The notes under the pieces are model-generated. The model was not told where the DNA came from. It saw nothing but the letters and a program-made list of their open reading frames with translations, and did not search any database. A DNA stretch of 50,532 nt from Marinobacterium sp. (GTDB lineage: Bacteria; Pseudomonadota; Gammaproteobacteria; Pseudomonadales; Balneatricaceae), in the NCBI GenBank assembly GCA_018623095.1, contig JAAZVX010000002.1:1-50532 (forward strand). Direction: 5' to 3'. How positions within the stretch are numbered: the stretch's first letter is position 1; each line of letters starts with the position of its first letter. The translations under genes were made by a program, and so were the position numbers. This document shows, piece by piece, positions 36,986 through 46,232 of this stretch.

Positions 36986-39583
36986 GTGCTTGAAGCTTAC
37001 CGTAAACACGTTGAAGAACGTGCCGCAGAAGGCGTACCGCCAAAGCCACTAGACGCTGATCAAACTAGCGCACTGGTTGAGCTACTTAAAAACCCACCAG
37101 CAGGCGAAGAAGAGTTTCTTCTAGACCTTTTGACTAACCGCGTACCTGCCGGTGTTGACCAAGCTGCTTATGTAAAAGCAGGTTTCTTGGCGGCGATCGC
37201 AAACGGTGAAGCTTCATCACCTCTTATCAGCAAAGTTGCTGCGGTTGAGCTACTAGGCACAATGCTAGGTGGTTACAACATCGAGCCAATGATCAAGAGC
37301 CTAGACGATGCAGAGCTAGCACCATCTGCTGTTAAAGGTCTGTCGCACACTCTACTTATGTTTGACGCGTTTTACGACGTTAAAGAGAAGATGGATGCAG
37401 GTAACGCTGCAGCGAAGCAGGTTATGGAATCTTGGGCTAACGCTGAGTGGTTCACTAGCAAGCCTGAAGTTGCTGAAAAAATCACAGTAACTGTTTTCAA
37501 AGTACCTGGCGAGACAAACACTGATGACCTGTCACCTGCTCCAGATGCATGGTCACGTCCTGACATTCCACTGCACGCTAATGCAATGCTTAAGATGGAA
37601 CGTGAAGGCATCAACCCAGAAGAGCATGGCGTTAAAGGCCCTCTAGCTCAGATCGAAGAAGTAAAAGCGAAAGGTTTCCCTGTTGCCTACGTGGGTGACG
37701 TTGTGGGTACTGGTTCTTCTCGTAAGTCGGCTACCAACTCAGTTCTATGGTTCTTCGGCGATGATATCCCGAACGTACCTAACAAACGTGCTGGCGGTTA
37801 CTGTTTCGGCGGTAAAATCGCACCGATCTTCTACAACACTATGGAAGATGCTGGCGCACTCCCAATCGAGATGCCAGTTGATGATCTAAATATGGGGGAT
37901 GTGATCGACGTTTACCCATACGAAGGTAAAGTGTGTAAACACGGCACCGACGAAGTGATCTGTGAGTTCGGTCTTAAGACTCAGGTTCTTTTAGACGAAG
38001 TTCGTGCTGGCGGTCGTATCCCACTGATAATTGGTCGCGGTCTAACAGACAAAGCTCGTGAAGCGCTAGGTCTAGGTCAAACTGATCTATTCCGTAAGCC
38101 ACAACAGCCTGCTGATACTGGTAAAGGTTACACCCTTGCTCAGAAGATGGTTGGTAAAGCATGCGGTATGGACGGTGTTCGCCCAGGCATGTACTGCGAA
38201 CCTAAGATGACGACTGTTGGTTCACAAGATACAACGGGCCCTATGACCCGTGACGAGCTTAAAGACCTAGCCTGTCTTGGATTCTCTGCTGATCTAACCA
38301 TGCAGTCTTTCTGTCACACAGCGGCTTACCCTAAACCAGTCGACGTTAACACACACCACACGCTTCCAGATTTCATCATGAACCGTGGCGGTGTATCGCT
38401 ACGCCCAGGTGACGGTGTTATCCACTCTTGGTTGAACCGCATGCTACTTCCTGACACTGTTGGTACTGGTGGCGACTCACACACTCGCTTCCCACTGGGT
38501 ATCTCTTTCCCAGCAGGTTCTGGTCTTGTTGCATTTGCTGCTGCAACGGGCGTTATGCCTCTGGATATGCCTGAGTCAGTTTTGGTTCGCTTCAAAGGCA
38601 AACGCAATCCTGGTATCACGCTACGCGACCTTGTACACGCGATCCCTTACTACGCAATCAAAGAGGGTCATTTAACCGTTGCTAAAGCCGGTAAGAAAAA
38701 CATCTTCTCTGGCCGCGTTCTTGAGATCGAAGGTCTTGAAGAGCTTACCGTTGAACAAGCATTCGAGTTATCTGATGCCTCTGCTGAACGTTCTGCGGCA
38801 GGGTGTACCATCACTCTAGGTGAAGATTCAGTTGCAGAGTACCTGAAGTCAAACATCGTGATGCTGAAGTGGATGATCGCGGAAGGCTACGGTGATGCGC
38901 GTACGATCGAACGCCGTATCCAAGGCATGGAAGAGTGGTTAGCTAACCCAAGCCTAATGCGTGCTGACTCTGATGCTGAATACGCATGTGTTATCGAAAT
39001 CGATCTTGCCGACATCAAAGAGCCAATCCTTTGTGCTCCAAACGATCCAGACGATGCTCGTCTGCTTTCTACCGTTCAGGGCGAGAAGATTGATGAAGTA
39101 TTCATCGGTTCTTGTATGACTAACATCGGTCACTTCCGTGCTGCAGGTAAACTGCTAGAAGCATCTGGCGCCTCTATCCCAACGCGTATGTGGATCGCTC
39201 CTCCAACGAAGATGGATGCTGCGCAGCTAAGTGACGAGGGTTACTACAACATCTTCGGTAAAGCCGGTGCGCGTATGGAGATGCCTGGTTGTTCACTCTG
39301 TATGGGTAACCAAGCACGAGTTGCTGCGAAATCAACTGTTGTATCCACATCGACTCGTAACTTCCCTAACCGTCTAGGTGATGGTGCTGATGTGTTCCTA
39401 GCGTCTGCTGAACTGGCATCTGTTGCTGCACTTGAAGGCAAACTGCCAACGGTTGAAGAGTACATGGAGTACGCTAAGAAGATCGACAGCATGGCGGGTG
39501 ACGTTTACCGTTACTTGAACTTCGATCAGATGGAAAACTACGTAGAAAAAGCCTCTACAGTGATTCCAACCGTTCAAGCTTAA
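36986..39583 (+). CDS. acnB: Aconitate hydratase B
   Basis: TCA-cycle aconitase with a 4Fe-4S cluster, converting citrate to isocitrate; 865 residues, the E. coli length. The N-terminal HEAT-like domain (about 1-160) starts [15 protein letters not shown]; the swivel domain has [19 protein letters not shown] and [16 protein letters not shown]; cluster cysteines sit in [15 protein letters not shown] and [12 protein letters not shown]. The start is a GTG with GAGGG seven bases before it. The structured leader is of interest because bacterial acnB leaders are known sites of post-transcriptional control. Codon choice looks like that of a highly expressed gene. Confidence 0.97.
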   Translation: MLEAYRKHVEERAAEGVPPKPLDADQTSALVELLKNPPAGEEEFLLDLLTNRVPAGVDQAAYVKAGFLAAIANGEASSPLISKVAAVELLGTMLGGYNIEPMIKSLDDAELAPSAVKGLSHTLLMFDAFYDVKEKMDAGNAAAKQVMESWANAEWFTSKPEVAEKITVTVFKVPGETNTDDLSPAPDAWSRPDIPLHANAMLKMEREGINPEEHGVKGPLAQIEEVKAKGFPVAYVGDVVGTGSSRKSATNSVLWFFGDDIPNVPNKRAGGYCFGGKIAPIFYNTMEDAGALPIEMPVDDLNMGDVIDVYPYEGKVCKHGTDEVICEFGLKTQVLLDEVRAGGRIPLIIGRGLTDKAREALGLGQTDLFRKPQQPADTGKGYTLAQKMVGKACGMDGVRPGMYCEPKMTTVGSQDTTGPMTRDELKDLACLGFSADLTMQSFCHTAAYPKPVDVNTHHTLPDFIMNRGGVSLRPGDGVIHSWLNRMLLPDTVGTGGDSHTRFPLGISFPAGSGLVAFAAATGVMPLDMPESVLVRFKGKRNPGITLRDLVHAIPYYAIKEGHLTVAKAGKKNIFSGRVLEIEGLEELTVEQAFELSDASAERSAAGCTITLGEDSVAEYLKSNIVMLKWMIAEGYGDARTIERRIQGMEEWLANPSLMRADSDAEYACVIEIDLADIKEPILCAPNDPDDARLLSTVQGEKIDEVFIGSCMTNIGHFRAAGKLLEASGASIPTRMWIAPPTKMDAAQLSDEGYYNIFGKAGARMEMPGCSLCMGNQARVAAKSTVVSTSTRNFPNRLGDGADVFLASAELASVAALEGKLPTVEEYMEYAKKIDSMAGDVYRYLNFDQMENYVEKASTVIPTVQA

Positions 39584-39600
39584 TCAATTGATTAATACTC

Positions 39601-39628
39601 AAAAAACCCGGCATTTGCCGGGTTTTTT
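39601..39628 (+). terminator. Terminator of acnB
   Basis: AAAAAACCCGGC, loop ATTT, GCCGGGTTTTTT: strong stem with a seven-T run, 17 bases past the stop. Confidence 0.93.
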
Positions 39629-39649
39629 TGGTTATGGGGTCTAATGGTC

Positions 39650-39674
39650 GGGGTCAGACCGAAGGTCAGACACC
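39650..39674 (-). repeat. GGTCTGACC repeat
   Basis: GGGGTCAGACC, loop GAA, GGTCAGACACC, same orientation as 23287 and 26449, between the convergent acnB and DUF1415 genes. Confidence 0.75.
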
Positions 39675-39691
39675 GGGGCTGCGTAGATTGT

Positions 39692-40234
39692 TTATTCCCT
39701 TGCAATCAACGCTTTGATCTTGGCTACCCCCATCTCACGCAACAGTTCGACATTGCGCTGCGGCACTGAATCGATGTCAGGATGCGTCTCTACCGCCCAG
39801 GCAACACTCGCTTCGCGAAGAAGGTGCATCATCGGATAAGGTGATCGATTGGTATGATTGGCTGGGTCGATCTCTGCCACGCCCTCGAATTGATAATCTG
39901 GATGGAACCCTGCCACTTGGAACACGCCCGAATACTCTAGCCTGTCGATCAGTTCATCCACACCATTCAGATAATCGAGGTAAGCATCAAACTCTGTCGC
40001 AAAGTGAGGATGGATCAACAGAGTCGTCTCGATACTGCTGTCGTTCTCCAGTCGCTCCAACTCATCAACAAGAAGCTGGGTGATTGATTCGATCTTATTC
40101 CCTGTGTAGACAACATAGCGGAGTTGGTTTTGATCGATGCTTCGTTTGGCAAAGGGACATAAATTGAGCCCAACGACCATTTTATCCACCCACTGTTTGG
40201 TTGCATCGATTACTCTGTTTTCTAAATCAGACAT
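39692..40234 (-). CDS. DUF1415 protein
   Basis: 180-residue cytoplasmic protein of the DUF1415 family, recognised by GLNLCPFAKR near 22-31, TTLLIHPH, and FQVAGFHPDYQFEG near 110-123. Function unknown in the family; a single Cys in CPFAK is conserved. The frame reaches 40339, but the family starts near MSDLENRVIDATK, so I use the ATG at 40234, although its ribosome site is poor and ATGs at 40258 and 40270 remain possible. Confidence 0.85.
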   Translation of the reverse strand: MSDLENRVIDATKQWVDKMVVGLNLCPFAKRSIDQNQLRYVVYTGNKIESITQLLVDELERLENDSSIETTLLIHPHFATEFDAYLDYLNGVDELIDRLEYSGVFQVAGFHPDYQFEGVAEIDPANHTNRSPYPMMHLLREASVAWAVETHPDIDSVPQRNVELLREMGVAKIKALIARE

Positions 40235-40589
40235 TGACAGATACTCGTCGAAAAACATTAACCATTTCATTATACCCGACTGCCTGTTGTGCCGATAATT
40301 TGATCTCGATCTGTCAAGAGAAAATCGTGAAATATTCACCGTTTTTATTACTCACAGAATCTGTGGATAACTTGGTGAATAATGTTTGGAAGAAGTGCGC
40401 TATTACCGATGAAATGGGCCGTTCAGCAAATTGGTTCAATTTTGAGCCGACAAAAATAAACCTTTTAAAATCAATAGTTTAAATTATTCAACAGAATTTA
40501 ATAATTTTTTTAACGAATTTTTATAATTTTTCTTTAGAAAGGACTTGTGCTGTGAACAAAAATTCTTTATGTCTCATTTTGGTGCAGAT
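40235..40589. other. AT-rich gene-free stretch with a DnaA box
   Basis: No credible gene; an ORF over 40201-40482 (+) has low-complexity sequence and overlaps DUF1415. Contains a perfect DnaA box and a long AT-rich run at 40470-40570. No terminator for the nrd operon is evident here. Confidence 0.5.
40362..40370 (-). promoter_or_regulatory. Perfect DnaA box
   Basis: TTATCCACA on the minus strand (TGTGGATAA on +). A single isolated box; DnaA binding is plausible, but its role at the 3' end of the nrd operon is unclear. Confidence 0.45.
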
Positions 40590-40868
40590 TTATAGAGGCT
40601 GGTCGGCCTCTGGAATTTCGATTTCTATGTGACCTTTAGGACGACAACAACAGGTCAAAATTTCGCCCTCTGCACAGTCAACAAGTGCATCCTGAACGGG
40701 CTCAACTTCGCCATCGAGTAGACGCACCTTACAGCAACCACAGTAACCACCGCGACAGTTGTAAGGTGCTGGAATCTCTTGAGTCTCCAGTGCATCCAGC
40801 AATGAAAACTCATATTGATAGTAGAAGGTGTGGTGATTACTGACTTTGATGCGTGGGATACCCGACAT
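40590..40868 (-). CDS. yfaE: 2Fe-2S ferredoxin YfaE, ribonucleotide reductase maintenance
   Basis: Plant-type [2Fe-2S] ferredoxin of 92 residues. Cluster ligands in YNCRGGYCGCCKVRLLDGE and the distal LTCCCRPKG. YfaE in E. coli helps rebuild the diferric-tyrosyl radical of NrdB, and the position directly behind nrdB supports the same job. I chose the ATG at 40868 (GAGGG upstream) over the TTG at 40874. Last gene of nrdA-nrdB-yfaE. Confidence 0.93.
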   Translation of the reverse strand: MSGIPRIKVSNHHTFYYQYEFSLLDALETQEIPAPYNCRGGYCGCCKVRLLDGEVEPVQDALVDCAEGEILTCCCRPKGHIEIEIPEADQPL

Positions 40869-40883
40869 CGTCAAACCCTCAAA

Positions 40884-42014
40884 TTAAAGGTCAAAGCCTT
40901 CGAAGTCCTCATCACCTACTTCGTTGTCGATCTGGCCGACTAAGTAGGAGCTGATTTCTGACTCCTGAGGAGCCACTTGCACGTTATCACTCACCAACCA
41001 GGAGTTCATCCAGGGTAGTGGGTTAGCTCGGTTTTCGAAGATCTCTTCTAAGCCAAGCGCTTTCATGCGTACGTTAGTAATGTACTCAACGTAGTCACCC
41101 AGGATACGAGCGTTTAAGCCGATCATTGAGCCATGACTGAATAGGTACTCAGCCCAAGACTTCTCTTGCTCTGCAGCGTCACGGAAGAGTTTGATCACTT
41201 CACCTTTCTGCTCGACAGCGATCTGTTTAAAGTCAGGGTCATCTGCACCAGACGCCATGATATTGATCATATGCTGTGTGCCGGTTAGGTGAAGCGCTTC
41301 ATCACGCGCGATCAAACGGATGATCTTAGCGTTTCCTTCCATAACAGCGCGTTCAGCAAAGGCAAACGAACAAGCAAAACTCACGTAGAAACGGATCGCT
41401 TCAAGTACGTTAACCGACACCAGTGTCAGGTAGAGCTTGGTTTTGATGTTGTAGAGTGTGGCATCGACCAATTGACCGTCCACTGTGTGCTTACCCTCAC
41501 CGTGAATGGTGTAGACATTAACAAGCTCGATTAACTCATCGTATAGGCGCGTCACAGCTTCAGCACGTTCAACGATCTCTGGATTTGTAACAATGTTATC
41601 AAACACCTTAGACGGCTCTGTCACAATGTTACGGATAATGTGCGTATAAGAGCGACTGTGAATGGTTTCACTGAACGCCCAAGTCTCAAACCAAGTCTCA
41701 AGCTCAGGGATGGAGACGATCGGCAAGAAAGCAATATTAGGCGAGCGGCCCTGGACTGAATCCAGCAGTGTTTGGTATTTCAAGTTGCTCAAGAAGATGT
41801 GCTGCTCGTGCTCTGGCAACGCCATGAAGTCTTTACGGTCAGTACTTAGATCGACCTCTTCAGGGCGCCAAAAAAATGAGAGCTGCTTCTCGATCAGCTT
41901 TTCAAAAATTGGGTATTTCTGTTTGTCATAACGCGCAACGTTAACACTACGACCAAGAAACATAGGTTCACGTGTAGCATCATGATTACTGGTACTGAAT
42001 GTAGAGTAAGACAT
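40884..42014 (-). CDS. nrdB: Ribonucleoside-diphosphate reductase class Ia, beta subunit
   Basis: Small subunit carrying the diiron centre and tyrosyl radical needed for reduction of ribonucleotides. 376 residues. Very close to E. coli Nrd[35 protein letters not shown] with radical Tyr123, and [16 protein letters not shown] with iron ligands; the C-terminus [11 protein letters not shown] is the alpha-binding tail. The frame reaches 42032; the ATG at 42014 fits the family and has GAGG upstream. Confidence 0.97.
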   Translation of the reverse strand: MSYSTFSTSNHDATREPMFLGRSVNVARYDKQKYPIFEKLIEKQLSFFWRPEEVDLSTDRKDFMALPEHEQHIFLSNLKYQTLLDSVQGRSPNIAFLPIVSIPELETWFETWAFSETIHSRSYTHIIRNIVTEPSKVFDNIVTNPEIVERAEAVTRLYDELIELVNVYTIHGEGKHTVDGQLVDATLYNIKTKLYLTLVSVNVLEAIRFYVSFACSFAFAERAVMEGNAKIIRLIARDEALHLTGTQHMINIMASGADDPDFKQIAVEQKGEVIKLFRDAAEQEKSWAEYLFSHGSMIGLNARILGDYVEYITNVRMKALGLEEIFENRANPLPWMNSWLVSDNVQVAPQESEISSYLVGQIDNEVGDEDFEGFDL

Positions 42015-42078
42015 CTGCCCTAACCTCTTCAAAAATGTTTAAAATACTGCCCAGAACAGAGGGCGACCTACCACAAAC

Positions 42079-44346
42079 TTATAGCTTACAAGCGCCGCCT
42101 TCACAGCCACCCATGTCGTCATGCTGATCTTTAGCACCGTCACGAGTGTTATGGTAGTAAAGCGTCTTAACGCCATACTTGTAGGCGGTTAGAAGATCTT
42201 TCAACAGCTGCTTCATTGGCACCTTTTCACCAGGGAACTTGGCTGGATCGTAGCTAGTGTTTGCTGAGATCGATTGGTCTACGAATTTCTGCATAATACC
42301 GACCAACTGCAGGTACCCTTCGTTGTCTGGAATTGACCAAAGCAGCTCATAGTTATCCTTAAGCTCTAGGTATTCAGGCACGATCTGTTTCATCACACCA
42401 TCTTTACTCGACTTAACTGAGACAAAACCACGAGGTGGCTCAATACCATTCGTTGAGTTAGTAATCTGAGATGAGGTCTCACAAGGCATCAGTGCAGTCA
42501 GAGTACTGTTACGCAGACCGAATTCACGGATGTCTTCACGCAACGTCTCCCAGAAATAGTTCAGTGGCTCTTCACAGAAGGTATCGACTTCACGCTTGTA
42601 GGTGTCGATTGGCAAAATGCCCTGAGCATAAGTGGTCTCATTAAATTTCGGACAAGCACCTAACTCTTTCGCTAGGTTGTTGGATGCTTTCAGCAAGAAG
42701 TACTGAATCGCTTCAAATGTACGGTGTACTAGACCGTTCGCACTGCCATCCGAGTAACGAACAGAGTTCTTCGCTAGGTAGTAAGCCAGGTTAGTCACAC
42801 CAACACCCAAGGTACGACGACCCATCGTTGCTGTGTAAGCAGCGGGTACTGGGTAATCTTGGTAATCCAACAGACTGTCTAGTGCACGAACAATCAAATC
42901 TGACAGCTCTTCCAACTCATCAAGATTCTGGATTGCACCTAGGTTAAACGCCGAAAGAGTACAGAGTGCAATCTCGCCATCTGGGTCATTCACCTCTTTT
43001 AGAGGCTTAGTCGGTAGCGCAATTTCAAGACAGAGGTTGGACTGCTTGACCGGTGCAACACCAGGATCAAATGGGCTGTGCGTATTACAGTGGTCGACAT
43101 TCTGAATGTAGATACGACCTGTAGAAGCACGCTCAGACGCGAGAATACCGAACAGCTCAACCGCTTTAATGGTCTGTTTGCGGATATTTGGATCTTGCTC
43201 ATACTGCTCATAGAGACGCTCAAACTCATCTTGATCAGCAAAGAACGCATCGTACAAACCAGGCACTTCATGTGGGCTGAACAGAGTAATGTTGCCGCCT
43301 TTGATCAGACGCTGATACATCATGCGGTTGATCTGTACACCATAATCTAGGTGGCGTACTCGGTTCTCTTCTACACCACGGTTGTTCTTCAACACCAATA
43401 GTGACTCAACTTCCAAATGCCAGATTGGGTAGAACAGTGTTGCTGCGCCACCACGCACACCACCCTGTGAACAGCTTTTCACCGCGGTCTGGAAGTGTTT
43501 GTAGAATGGGATACACCCCGTGTGGAAGGCTTCACCCTGACGGATTGGGCTACCTAAAGCACGGATACTGCCGGCATTAATGCCGATACCCGCGCGTTGT
43601 GAAACGTATTTAACAATAGAAGAGGCTGTCGCGTTGATAGAGTCCAGACTATCGCCTGTTTCGATCAATACACAGGAGCTGAACTGACGAGTCGGCGTAC
43701 GAACACCCGCCATAATTGGCGTCGGTAGCGAAAGCTTGAACAGAGAACAAGCGTCGTAAAAACGTTTTACATACCCCAGACGAGTCTCTTTCGGATATTT
43801 AGAGAAGAGACAGGCTGCAACCAACATATAGAGTTGCTGTGGGCTCTCATAGATCTTACCAGTAACGCGGTTCTGAAGAAGGTATTTACCCTCTAACTGC
43901 TTAACGGCTGCATAGCTGAAGTTCATGTCGCGATCATGAGCGAGGTAGTCGTTCAGCTCATTGAACTCAGCTTCTGTGTAGTCTTCTAAAAGATGCTTGT
44001 CGTAGCGACCTTCATTGACCATGCTTTGGACATGTGTGAACAACTGAGGGGGTTCAAACTCGCCGAACGCTTTTTTGCGTAAGTGGAAGATCGCAAGGCG
44101 TGCAGCAAGGTACTGATAATCAGGGGCCTCTTCGGAGATAAGGTCCGCAGCGGCTTTGATTAGAGTCTCATGAATGTCTGACGTTGAGATGCCCTCAAAG
44201 AACTGCATGTTGGCACTCAGCTCTACTTGAGAGACCGATACTGTCTTAAGACCCGTTGCAGCCCAAGTGACTACTTTATGGATCTTCTCTAGATCCAATG
44301 ACTCTTGGCTACCGTTACGTTTTGTGACCTTTAAACCCTGTTGCAT
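42079..44346 (-). CDS. nrdA: Ribonucleoside-diphosphate reductase class Ia, alpha subunit
   Basis: Large catalytic subunit, 755 residues. N-terminal ATP-cone (about 5-95, KVTKRNGSQESLDLEKIHKVV) for overall activity control, substrate-specificity region, catalytic barrel with active-site Cys in FSSCVLIETGDS, the NLCLEIALPT loop with NxCxE, and the C-terminal redox cysteines in GGCEGGACKL that are reloaded by thioredoxin or glutaredoxin. First gene of nrdA-nrdB-yfaE; three palindromic boxes at the promoter point to NrdR repression. Confidence 0.97.
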   Translation of the reverse strand: MQQGLKVTKRNGSQESLDLEKIHKVVTWAATGLKTVSVSQVELSANMQFFEGISTSDIHETLIKAAADLISEEAPDYQYLAARLAIFHLRKKAFGEFEPPQLFTHVQSMVNEGRYDKHLLEDYTEAEFNELNDYLAHDRDMNFSYAAVKQLEGKYLLQNRVTGKIYESPQQLYMLVAACLFSKYPKETRLGYVKRFYDACSLFKLSLPTPIMAGVRTPTRQFSSCVLIETGDSLDSINATASSIVKYVSQRAGIGINAGSIRALGSPIRQGEAFHTGCIPFYKHFQTAVKSCSQGGVRGGAATLFYPIWHLEVESLLVLKNNRGVEENRVRHLDYGVQINRMMYQRLIKGGNITLFSPHEVPGLYDAFFADQDEFERLYEQYEQDPNIRKQTIKAVELFGILASERASTGRIYIQNVDHCNTHSPFDPGVAPVKQSNLCLEIALPTKPLKEVNDPDGEIALCTLSAFNLGAIQNLDELEELSDLIVRALDSLLDYQDYPVPAAYTATMGRRTLGVGVTNLAYYLAKNSVRYSDGSANGLVHRTFEAIQYFLLKASNNLAKELGACPKFNETTYAQGILPIDTYKREVDTFCEEPLNYFWETLREDIREFGLRNSTLTALMPCETSSQITNSTNGIEPPRGFVSVKSSKDGVMKQIVPEYLELKDNYELLWSIPDNEGYLQLVGIMQKFVDQSISANTSYDPAKFPGEKVPMKQLLKDLLTAYKYGVKTLYYHNTRDGAKDQHDDMGGCEGGACKL

Positions 44347-44416
44347 GACGACATTCCACTTGTTGGTCGGTGTTATTATTCGCGCTGCCTGAGAGAGTTG
44401 TTTGTCACTCCACGCA

Positions 44417-44432
44417 ACACTATATCTTGTAG
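44417..44432. promoter_or_regulatory. NrdR-like box, distal
   Basis: ACACTATATCTTGTAG resembles the NrdR consensus ACACWATATATWGTGT at most positions. It lies in the nrdA leader. Confidence 0.5.
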
Positions 44433-44450
44433 TTGTTCACTCGGACAGAA

Positions 44451-44466
44451 TTACTATATATAGTAA
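44451..44466. promoter_or_regulatory. NrdR box, perfect 16-base palindrome
   Basis: TTACTATATATAGTAA. Its centre is 31 bases from that of the box at 44482, the spacing of about three helix turns seen in NrdR box pairs. Confidence 0.7.
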
Positions 44467-44481
44467 AACGAGCAAGAATAG

Positions 44482-44497
44482 ACACTAAATATAGTGA
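44482..44497. promoter_or_regulatory. NrdR box overlapping the nrdA -10
   Basis: ACACTAAATATAGTGA, close to the NrdR consensus, covering the proposed -10. Confidence 0.7.
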
Positions 44498-44515
44498 TCT
44501 GGACGAGGTTTGCAA
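44488..44515 (-). promoter_or_regulatory. Probable nrdA promoter
   Basis: On the minus strand TTGCAA, 16-base spacer, TATATT. The -10 lies inside an NrdR box, which would explain repression. The remaining bases up to 44659 hold no gene. Confidence 0.55.
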
Positions 44516-44659
44516 TAGCAAATATAGGTCAAAAGTTTCTTGACTTATTGAGCAAATAGCTAAGATTCAACGGTGACGGGGGCTGGATCAAAATAGATAA
44601 TTTCGTCACATTTATATGACAATTTTTTGTAACGAATTGAGTTGTTATGAACGAGCAGA

Positions 44660-45613
44660 TTATGGGCCATCAATCGGCAGGCGAATGGTGAACAGAGTCC
44701 CTCGATTGGGTGCAGACTCAACCAACAGTTCACCATGGTGATGGCTAATGATGCCATAGGAGATCGATAGACCAAGCCCCGTACCCTTGCCGATCTCTTT
44801 GGTAGTGTAGAAAGGTTCAAAAATACGTTTTTGTACCTGCTGGGTCATCCCTTTGCCATTGTCACCGATTTTTATCTCAACCCAGTCTTGGTCAACTTTA
44901 GATGCGATGTTTAACGTCGGCTCAGACTGTCCCTCAAGCGCTTGAGCTGCGTTAACAAGAATATTTAAAAGGACCTGATTGATTTCACCGGGGTTACAAA
45001 ACACCAATGGAATTTCATCAAGGCTTAGGTTAATTCTTGTGTTGGCACTGATCTGGTTATTAATCAATTTAAGGGTACTGCGAATCCCCTCATTAAGGTC
45101 GGCCTTCGTCCTGGCTTGTGCATCCATGCGTGCAAAGCTTCTTAGGTTGCGTACGATCTCTTTGACCCTTTGCACACCGTCATTGGTATCAGAGACCAGC
45201 CCATCTAACTCTTGTGTGAAATATTCAAGATCCTCTTCTTCTAGGAACTTAAACACTCGCTCTGCAAATGCGGCACGATCAGACTCCTCTAACGTTAGTG
45301 ACTCAATCAGTAGCGGGTAGAGTTTGGCGATGGCTTCACTATGCTGACCGAGTGTATCCACGTTTGAGTGAACGAACGACAGTGGGTTATTAATCTCGTG
45401 CGCTACCCCCGAAACAAGGGTACCCAGAGTCGCCAATTTTTCGGAGCGAATCAGTGCATCTTGCTGCGCTTTTAATTGCACCAAAGAGGCTTCAAGTTCT
45501 TGGTTTTTGAGAAACAGTTCGCGTGAGCGACTCTCAAGCACATCCTCGGCAGCCAGGCGTGCTTTGCGCTCTCGCTCATACGCCTGTTTGTATAATTCTA
45601 AATCTTCAGACAT
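44660..45613 (-). CDS. Soluble sensor histidine kinase, partner of the H-NOX protein
   Basis: 317-residue cytoplasmic kinase without membrane helices. N-terminal coiled coil (about 1-55), HisKA with SGVAHEINNPLSFVHSN (His near 73), and HATPase with NILVNAAQAL, IGDNGKGM, FEPFYTTKEIG and GTGLGLSIS. It overlaps the H-NOX gene by 8 bases, so the two are translated together. In Shewanella and Vibrio such kinases (HnoK) autophosphorylate until NO-bound H-NOX inhibits them. No response regulator is next to it. The H-box resembles that of the kinase at the left edge. Confidence 0.92.
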   Translation of the reverse strand: MSEDLELYKQAYERERKARLAAEDVLESRSRELFLKNQELEASLVQLKAQQDALIRSEKLATLGTLVSGVAHEINNPLSFVHSNVDTLGQHSEAIAKLYPLLIESLTLEESDRAAFAERVFKFLEEEDLEYFTQELDGLVSDTNDGVQRVKEIVRNLRSFARMDAQARTKADLNEGIRSTLKLINNQISANTRINLSLDEIPLVFCNPGEINQVLLNILVNAAQALEGQSEPTLNIASKVDQDWVEIKIGDNGKGMTQQVQKRIFEPFYTTKEIGKGTGLGLSISYGIISHHHGELLVESAPNRGTLFTIRLPIDGP

Positions 45614-46148
45614 TCACTTTACTTATGGTGAGTTCGCAGTGATCAGACTCTTTATGCATGCAGACATCGTGGTCTATCGTAATCGGGGTTTGGTAAAAAG
45701 TAGCCGCACCCTGGATCAGACCTTCAGCCAAGATACAGAGTTTTCGCGGAGAGCGATAGTTCATCACCAATCGTTGATGATCACCATTCGCACAATCGAT
45801 ACTCGGGAGATTAGCTTCTGTATAGAGTTTTTGCACCTCTAGATGAATGACCGGCTCAATACTCTTTAAGAAACCAAAAAGATCGCTCTCTGCCTCTACA
45901 AACATCGGGTAACGATCAGCCAGCTTAGCGAACATGAAGTCACCAAAACTACGAATCACATCCTCCAAGGGGATATTAAGCGCTTTTTGAACTTCGTGAA
46001 CAATTTTAAACAGTTCAGCATCTTCATAGGTATCGACAGAGATGTAACTCCCCTCAACGCCCGCTTTATTGAGAAGCTGCTGCCACAGAACCACGCCGCC
46101 CTTCTCGACAACCATATCTTCAAGAATATTAAACACTACACCTTTCAT
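45606..46148 (-). CDS. H-NOX heme nitric-oxide sensor
   Basis: 180-residue stand-alone heme-NO-binding protein. The proximal heme ligand His102 (IEPVIHLEVQ), Pro115 (NLPSID) and the propionate-binding YxSxR motif Tyr131-Ser133-Arg135 sit at the same numbers as in well-studied H-NOX proteins. Position 140, a Tyr in oxygen-binding H-NOX, is a Leu, so NO sensing is expected rather than O2 binding. First gene of a two-gene operon with the kinase. A perfect palindrome lies 16 bases upstream. Confidence 0.93.
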   Translation of the reverse strand: MKGVVFNILEDMVVEKGGVVLWQQLLNKAGVEGSYISVDTYEDAELFKIVHEVQKALNIPLEDVIRSFGDFMFAKLADRYPMFVEAESDLFGFLKSIEPVIHLEVQKLYTEANLPSIDCANGDHQRLVMNYRSPRKLCILAEGLIQGAATFYQTPITIDHDVCMHKESDHCELTISKVNV

Positions 46149-46163
46149 TAACAGCCTCTTTGA

Positions 46164-46175
46164 GTCATATATGAC
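46164..46175. promoter_or_regulatory. Palindrome upstream of the H-NOX gene
   Basis: GTCATATATGAC, a perfect 12-base palindrome 16 bases before the ATG. Possible operator or -10 region; the binding protein is unknown. Confidence 0.3.
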
Positions 46176-46232
46176 AGTTAGTTAATGGGTTCAGTGTAGG
46201 ACAGATTTAAAAAGTTACCATCATTCTGCGAT

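Noticed and set aside
40201-40482. 93-residue ORF on the + strand
   Set aside because: Overlaps the 5' part of DUF1415, has no ribosome site and ends in AT-rich low-complexity sequence; no family resemblance.
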